Assembly: GCA_002496485.1 (NCBI GenBank)
Contig: DAJW01000043.1
Span: 12,265 to 21,509, forward strand
From: Euryarchaeota archaeon UBA36
GTDB taxonomy: Archaea > Thermoplasmatota > Poseidoniia > Poseidoniales > Thalassarchaeaceae
DNA length: 9,245 nucleotides
Direction: 5' to 3'
Positions within the stretch are counted from its first letter, which is position 1, and every line of letters begins with the position of its first letter. A model generated the notes under the pieces. The model was given only the letters and a program-made list of their open reading frames with translations, ran no database searches and had not been told where the DNA came from. Shown in pieces: positions 5,497-9,245 of this stretch. Made by a program: the position numbers and the translations under genes.

Positions 5497-8400
5497 ATCA
5501 TTCTTGATCTAATTCTACTGTAAAGCTTTCCTGTTAGAGGCATATCATGTTCCCAAGCGAATTCTTTCATCACTCTAATTGCTTCTTTTTCTAAATCAGA
5601 ATCTCCGACAAAATCTGTTAATTCTATCGTATCTTTTCTGGTATTCGCCTTGAAAGCTGCGATTGGTTCTTCTTTATGGAATACCAAATATGCAGAACCA
5701 AAACCGAATCTTTCACGTAATAAACCGCCAAAATAGTGTATTAGAGGATCTGATGGTGGGATAACTAAATCTCTAGTTTTTCTTAATGAATTTAAATTTT
5801 CTAGCATATCTTGCCTACCCCAACATATATCTCTTAAATCATCCACTAGGAATCCTTTGATTAAAATGCCATCTTCTTCAAATTCGTGCATCACATCACT
5901 GATCTCTTCAGGAGAAAAAGATGAGCCTGCTAGTCTCTCCACTTGTTTCAATGTGATAACGGGATAGTTCTTTACTAAATCACTCAGATATTCTCTTTTG
6001 ATTTCCCATAAATCTGCATTTTCCAAAGGCTCTACAGTTCTAAATCCTCCTCTATAATCTTGAATTAAATGACCAGTTCGAACAAGCGGTGAAATTAGTT
6101 TTCTAAAATCTGATCTCTTAAGTGCATTTCTTTCCATATATACATCTGGATCACTGTGTTCTCTGAAGAATTGTACTATTTCTTTATCTTCATCTTCTAT
6201 TGGCACATTACGAATAGTAAGTAGTTTTCTGAAGTGTTGTAGTTTGGCCCAAACAAGATGACCACGTAAATTCGAGCCTTGATTAAGTTGATGTGCAGCT
6301 ACCATAGAGCTGAGATTTACTCTGAACATTTCACAGCGGCCTCTTAACGCGAAATCATCTCTTAATTCATTAGAATTCTCTAGTGCCATGGTTTCATTTT
6401 CCCAACGACTCTCTTGGTGTAAGTAGTGATGATGAAATAACATTCTATTTACCTTTTTTCTGTTACTAGGTGCTACAACACCCCCTCTGATATAGCGCTC
6501 ATCATCTCCCATTGAAGAAAATCCTAAATCAGATAAAATTTGTTGGATATTATCGTCGCAATCATGTACAGGTACTCCATTAAAAGCGTGTAAAACTGAT
6601 ACATCTACGAGTCTATCTCTATAATTTTCAAGTAGATCTGAGAATGCTGTCTTGAAATCATCTAGGTAGGAGTGTGGAATATTTATATCCTTAATTTCTA
6701 AATAATCATTGACAACAAACATAAGAATCCTACCAATTGGATCCACTCCTTTGAAGACCGGATAATACCATCCTTGTTTTAGTAATAGTCTGATTTCCTG
6801 AATGAATCGACTACTAAAAGGATCAGATTGTGAAAGAATTCTCATTTTTCGATCTTCTGGTAAAGGTGAAAGTAATTTTTCTGCATCTTCAGGTGAAGAA
6901 TAATAGTCAGTCGGATCTGGTTGGAGCGTGACTATCCTGGTAATTTTACCTGAATTCTCTAGGTTTCTAAGGGCCTCTGCCAACTCTTCAACTGGCCGAG
7001 TTACAAAGAACCGTAGTGTATGTATCCTAACTGGCCCAATTTTAGATATCAACTCGGATAGGGCTTGATTAAATGATAAAGGCTTAATTTGTTCGTGTAT
7101 TTTCTTAAAAATAGCTAATGATCTCTTTCTATTAGGGATATCACGATATTGTTTAGCTACTGCTAACTGCCTTTCTAGATTCGATAGAGCTGATTTGATA
7201 CTTCTTTGAATATGGGCATTTTCTTTTCCTTTTGGATAATCTTCGAATAACTGATTCCTTGGAATTCCTTCTTTTGGAATTTTATCTAATAGCTCTTGTT
7301 CTAATTCTCCTATCCAAGGCTCTCCTCGAAGCCCTAATAGCATTGGCAATTGATCTTTCATCGTATATCCAACGCGATTATGAAGCAATCTTCCGTTATA
7401 TATATCGGAGTCATGTTTGATATCTTTCCAATCTCTAAATCTATAGTCAGAAACTCGATACAATAGCTCTTCCCTTCTTTGTACGAAGGATAGGTTTCTG
7501 ATACATTCTGAAGGATCATCAAATTTTTGAAATGATTTTAGAAGAATTAGTGTTTGAAGAGTCCTGTAATCAATTACACTTACTTGGCCGCCAGTTATTC
7601 TATACTCATCCACCCGAAGTATGAATTCTCCTTCATCAGTCTGTGTAAAGAATCCTATAGATACTAAATTCCGCATTTCTAATTCTTGTAGTACAGACTC
7701 AACTTGGGCTGAAGGAAATGGTAGTCTAGCGCATAAGGACTCTGCGGTTTGGGGTCCCTCAGATCCTAACATATCTAGTAATTTTAATCTTAAACTATCA
7801 ATAGGATCAGAAAGATATTTGGTTTTCCATTCTGTAGGAGTACCGCCATCAAAATCTTCGGCTAGTTCATAAGTCAAACCACCGGTGTATAATGAACTAA
7901 TATCGTCCATTTCCGCTGCTCCTGCTAGAGCTAAACATCCTAATGTTCCATGAACTTCGGCCATTCTTATTGAAAACCATTTATTATCGATTTTTTCGTG
8001 ACCAGTTCCTCTAACCTTTGTAATTAATTTCCTTTCTGCCAAATCATGAACCCATTCTCTCAAGGTTTCAAATTCAATATCTTTCAGTTTATCACTGTAC
8101 AATGGATGAGTGAGTTCTCTCTCGAGTCCACCCCCCATATCCATAATCCTGAGTAGTTCATTTGCATTTCTAGGAATTGCAACCTTGGATTGATAATAAT
8201 GGGAAAGTTTCTCTTCATCTAACTCTGTAGCTAATGAACGTGCACCCAATAACCTACGAAGTATCTCTGGATCTACATCTTTAATTAGATAAGCTCTAGT
8301 TCTAAGAGTTAGTAAATCCTCGAATGAGGACATAAATAGAGTCATCCCTAGGGGGGAAGGAATTTTCACTCTCCGGTGAACAATTCGTACATCTTCACTG

Positions 8401-9245
8401 TTCATCCTCATTAGAAATTCTCGAAGTCCCCACATATCTAAATCAGAATTTAGTATTTCATTCAATGCTTCTCTGACTATTACTGAATCATCCATTTTTC
8501 GGTGTCGATTCATAATTTGTTCTGCCTTTTGTTGAAATTGTTTAGGGCTGACCTCATCAGCACCTACTCTTCTAGGATTTAACATACTTCTAGAACTGAC
8601 TTCTCGAAATCGCTTTGCAAATAATTGAGAATCGAGTATGTATCTGTGCAGAGTATCTTCTGCCCCACTGCTTCGGAAAACCTCGGGAATTGCTGAAATA
8701 GATACTTCATGACTTAATTTTGCCATGAATCCGTTTTCATCGAAAGATAATTCGTGTATTGAGATGTTATCTCTTGATGCTATGCCAGCAAATAGATATC
8801 CGAGTGCCAAATTGAATGATCTTCCTCTGCCAGTAGTTACAACATAAGTAGGAAGTGGAGCTTCAACTTGCTCAATTAGAATTCTATCTTTTGATGGTAC
8901 TTGGAATGTAGTAGCTAGATGTTCTTCTAGAAACTGAGTTAATGCACTAGCAACTGGTTTATTTAGTCCAATTACATCAACAAGAAATGGGGTAATATCT
9001 TTATTCATTCTTGCTTCAATTGAAACAATTTCCAATAGATCGAGAACTTCACGACTTAGTTCGTGAGTCCTACTGTTGGCTTCGCCCGTCCAAGAAGGGA
9101 TAGTTGGCCTATATCCAGTAGCTGAAGTAACATTTACCCTAGTTCCAAGCACACTAGAAACACGATATGTTGAACCGCCTAGTAAGAATACATCGCCATT
9201 CCTCAAACTAGAAACGAATGAAGAAGAAAGTTGTCCAACTAATGT
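5493..9245 (-). CDS. lhr: Giant Lhr-family ATP-dependent DNA helicase, C-terminal part (5' end outside window)
   Basis: The minus-strand frame is open to the right edge. The TTG at 9204-9206 is internal, because TLVGQLSSSFVSS precedes it in frame and matches the family. Residues are counted from that TTG. Residues 3-50 (GDVFLLGGSTYRV, then PSWTGEANSRTHEL) are the Lhr segment following the two RecA domains, which lie outside. Residues 110-300 match the DEAD/H-associated domain (TTGRGRSFNLALGYL; FAKRFRE; VREALNEIL; IPSPLG). A winged helix at about 470-525 and a WH/WH/beta-barrel module at about 575-910 follow, ending as Lhr normally ends (NGVPV...LSDLGF). Residues about 945-1237 add a second similar module. 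Lhr is a 3'-5' translocase in DNA repair, and the C-terminal half of bacterial Lhr is AlkZ-related and linked to base excision. The full protein may approach 1,750 residues, longer than the roughly 1,500 of bacterial Lhr. It is convergent with artA, with 4 bases shared. Confidence 0.88.
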   Translation of the reverse strand, partial: TLVGQLSSSFVSSLRNGDVFLLGGSTYRVSSVLGTRVNVTSATGYRPTIPSWTGEANSRTHELSREVLDLLEIVSIEARMNKDITPFLVDVIGLNKPVASALTQFLEEHLATTFQVPSKDRILIEQVEAPLPTYVVTTGRGRSFNLALGYLFAGIASRDNISIHELSFDENGFMAKLSHEVSISAIPEVFRSSGAEDTLHRYILDSQLFAKRFREVSSRSMLNPRRVGADEVSPKQFQQKAEQIMNRHRKMDDSVIVREALNEILNSDLDMWGLREFLMRMNSEDVRIVHRRVKIPSPLGMTLFMSSFEDLLTLRTRAYLIKDVDPEILRRLLGARSLATELDEEKLSHYYQSKVAIPRNANELLRIMDMGGGLERELTHPLYSDKLKDIEFETLREWVHDLAERKLITKVRGTGHEKIDNKWFSIRMAEVHGTLGCLALAGAAEMDDISSLYTGGLTYELAEDFDGGTPTEWKTKYLSDPIDSLRLKLLDMLGSEGPQTAESLCARLPFPSAQVESVLQELEMRNLVSIGFFTQTDEGEFILRVDEYRITGGQVSVIDYRTLQTLILLKSFQKFDDPSECIRNLSFVQRREELLYRVSDYRFRDWKDIKHDSDIYNGRLLHNRVGYTMKDQLPMLLGLRGEPWIGELEQELLDKIPKEGIPRNQLFEDYPKGKENAHIQRSIKSALSNLERQLAVAKQYRDIPNRKRSLAIFKKIHEQIKPLSFNQALSELISKIGPVRIHTLRFFVTRPVEELAEALRNLENSGKITRIVTLQPDPTDYYSSPEDAEKLLSPLPEDRKMRILSQSDPFSSRFIQEIRLLLKQGWYYPVFKGVDPIGRILMFVVNDYLEIKDINIPHSYLDDFKTAFSDLLENYRDRLVDVSVLHAFNGVPVHDCDDNIQQILSDLGFSSMGDDERYIRGGVVAPSNRKKVNRMLFHHHYLHQESRWENETMALENSNELRDDFALRGRCEMFRVNLSSMVAAHQLNQGSNLRGHLVWAKLQHFRKLLTIRNVPIEDEDKEIVQFFREHSDPDVYMERNALKRSDFRKLISPLVRTGHLIQDYRGGFRTVEPLENADLWEIKREYLSDLVKNYPVITLKQVERLAGSSFSPEEISDVMHEFEEDGILIKGFLVDDLRDICWGRQDMLENLNSLRKTRDLVIPPSDPLIHYFGGLLRERFGFGSAYLVFHKEEPIAAFKANTRKDTIELTDFVGDSDLEKEAIRVMKEFAWEHDMPLTGKLYSRIRSRMI
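5496..6371 (-). other. Second AlkZ/HTH_42-like module at the C-terminus of the Lhr protein
   Basis: This protein-level repeat covers about residues 946-1237 of the Lhr frame (counted from the codon at 9206). It repeats the order of the preceding module. First comes a helical segment with HQLNQ and RGHLVWAKL (972-989), then a winged helix with LISPLVRTGHLIQDY (1037-1051). A second winged helix reads SPEEISDVMHEFEEDGILIKGF (1098-1119). A beta-barrel follows, beginning SDP (1152-1154) and continuing VFHKEEPIAAFK (1175-1186). The matching elements in the first module are GRLLHNRVGY (605-614), ALSNLERQLAVAK (673-685), VEELAEALRNLENSGKI (739-755), SDP (794-796) and VFKGVDPIG (817-825). The two copies are diverged, so this is an old duplication seen by pattern rather than identity. 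Confidence 0.6.

Noticed and set aside
7261..7283. Repeated GGAATT..CTT units near 7261-7283
   Set aside because: These are two short copies inside the lhr coding frame (encoding IPKEGIP), with no regular array. Not a CRISPR or regulatory repeat.
9204..9206. TTG as the start codon of the Lhr-like protein
   Set aside because: The frame stays open to the window edge. The 13 upstream residues plus the LRNGDVF context match the inside of Lhr proteins, so this is an internal leucine codon of a gene that starts beyond the window.

Overview
The window looks like a compact, AT-rich archaeal chromosome segment. The archaeal signals are TiaS (the archaea-specific tRNA-Ile2 agmatidine synthetase), an archaeosortase, a Dph6-type diphthamide enzyme, TATA-like elements about 26-27 bases before ATG codons (suggesting leaderless transcripts), and little Shine-Dalgarno use. 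The gene mix, low GC and tight packing suggest a marine euryarchaeote such as Poseidoniales (Marine Group II) or a relative within Thermoplasmatota. That placement is inference; no rRNA gene is present. No CRISPR array, tRNA, insertion sequence or phage gene is visible, and no stretch over about 60 bases is without a gene.

Layout. (1) 1-1535, plus strand: the last 44 codons of a Dph6/MJ0570-type diphthine-ammonia ligase, a 47-base spacer with a TATA-like box, then adenylosuccinate lyase (purB). (2) 4478 down to 1527, minus strand: a tight five-gene run, probably one operon. It holds a GmhA-like SIS sugar-phosphate isomerase, a GmhB-like HAD phosphatase, tiaS, and two small single-span membrane proteins. 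Its last gene overlaps the end of purB. (3) 4479-4536: a 58-base divergent promoter region with a perfect 10-base palindrome. (4) 4537-5496, plus strand: an ArtA-like archaeosortase. (5) 9245 down to 5493, minus strand: the C-terminal part (1250 codons) of a giant Lhr-family helicase whose ATPase domains lie beyond the right edge.

How the genes fit together. The isomerase/phosphatase pair points to heptose-type or another phosphosugar route feeding surface glycans. The divergent archaeosortase processes and anchors surface proteins, so the centre of the window has a cell-envelope theme. PurB, TiaS and Dph6 are housekeeping enzymes of purine synthesis, tRNA decoding and EF2 modification. Lhr belongs to DNA repair.

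The most notable observation is in the Lhr protein. After what looks like the normal Lhr C-terminus it carries roughly 300 more residues. These repeat the winged-helix / winged-helix / beta-barrel pattern of the preceding AlkZ-like (HTH_42) module, giving a tandem AlkZ-like tail. Two further oddities are the GmhB-like phosphatase, which has lost all four zinc ligands of its family loop, and the adjacent GmhA-like isomerase, whose metal site is changed from His-Glu-Gln-His to His-Asp-Glu-His.
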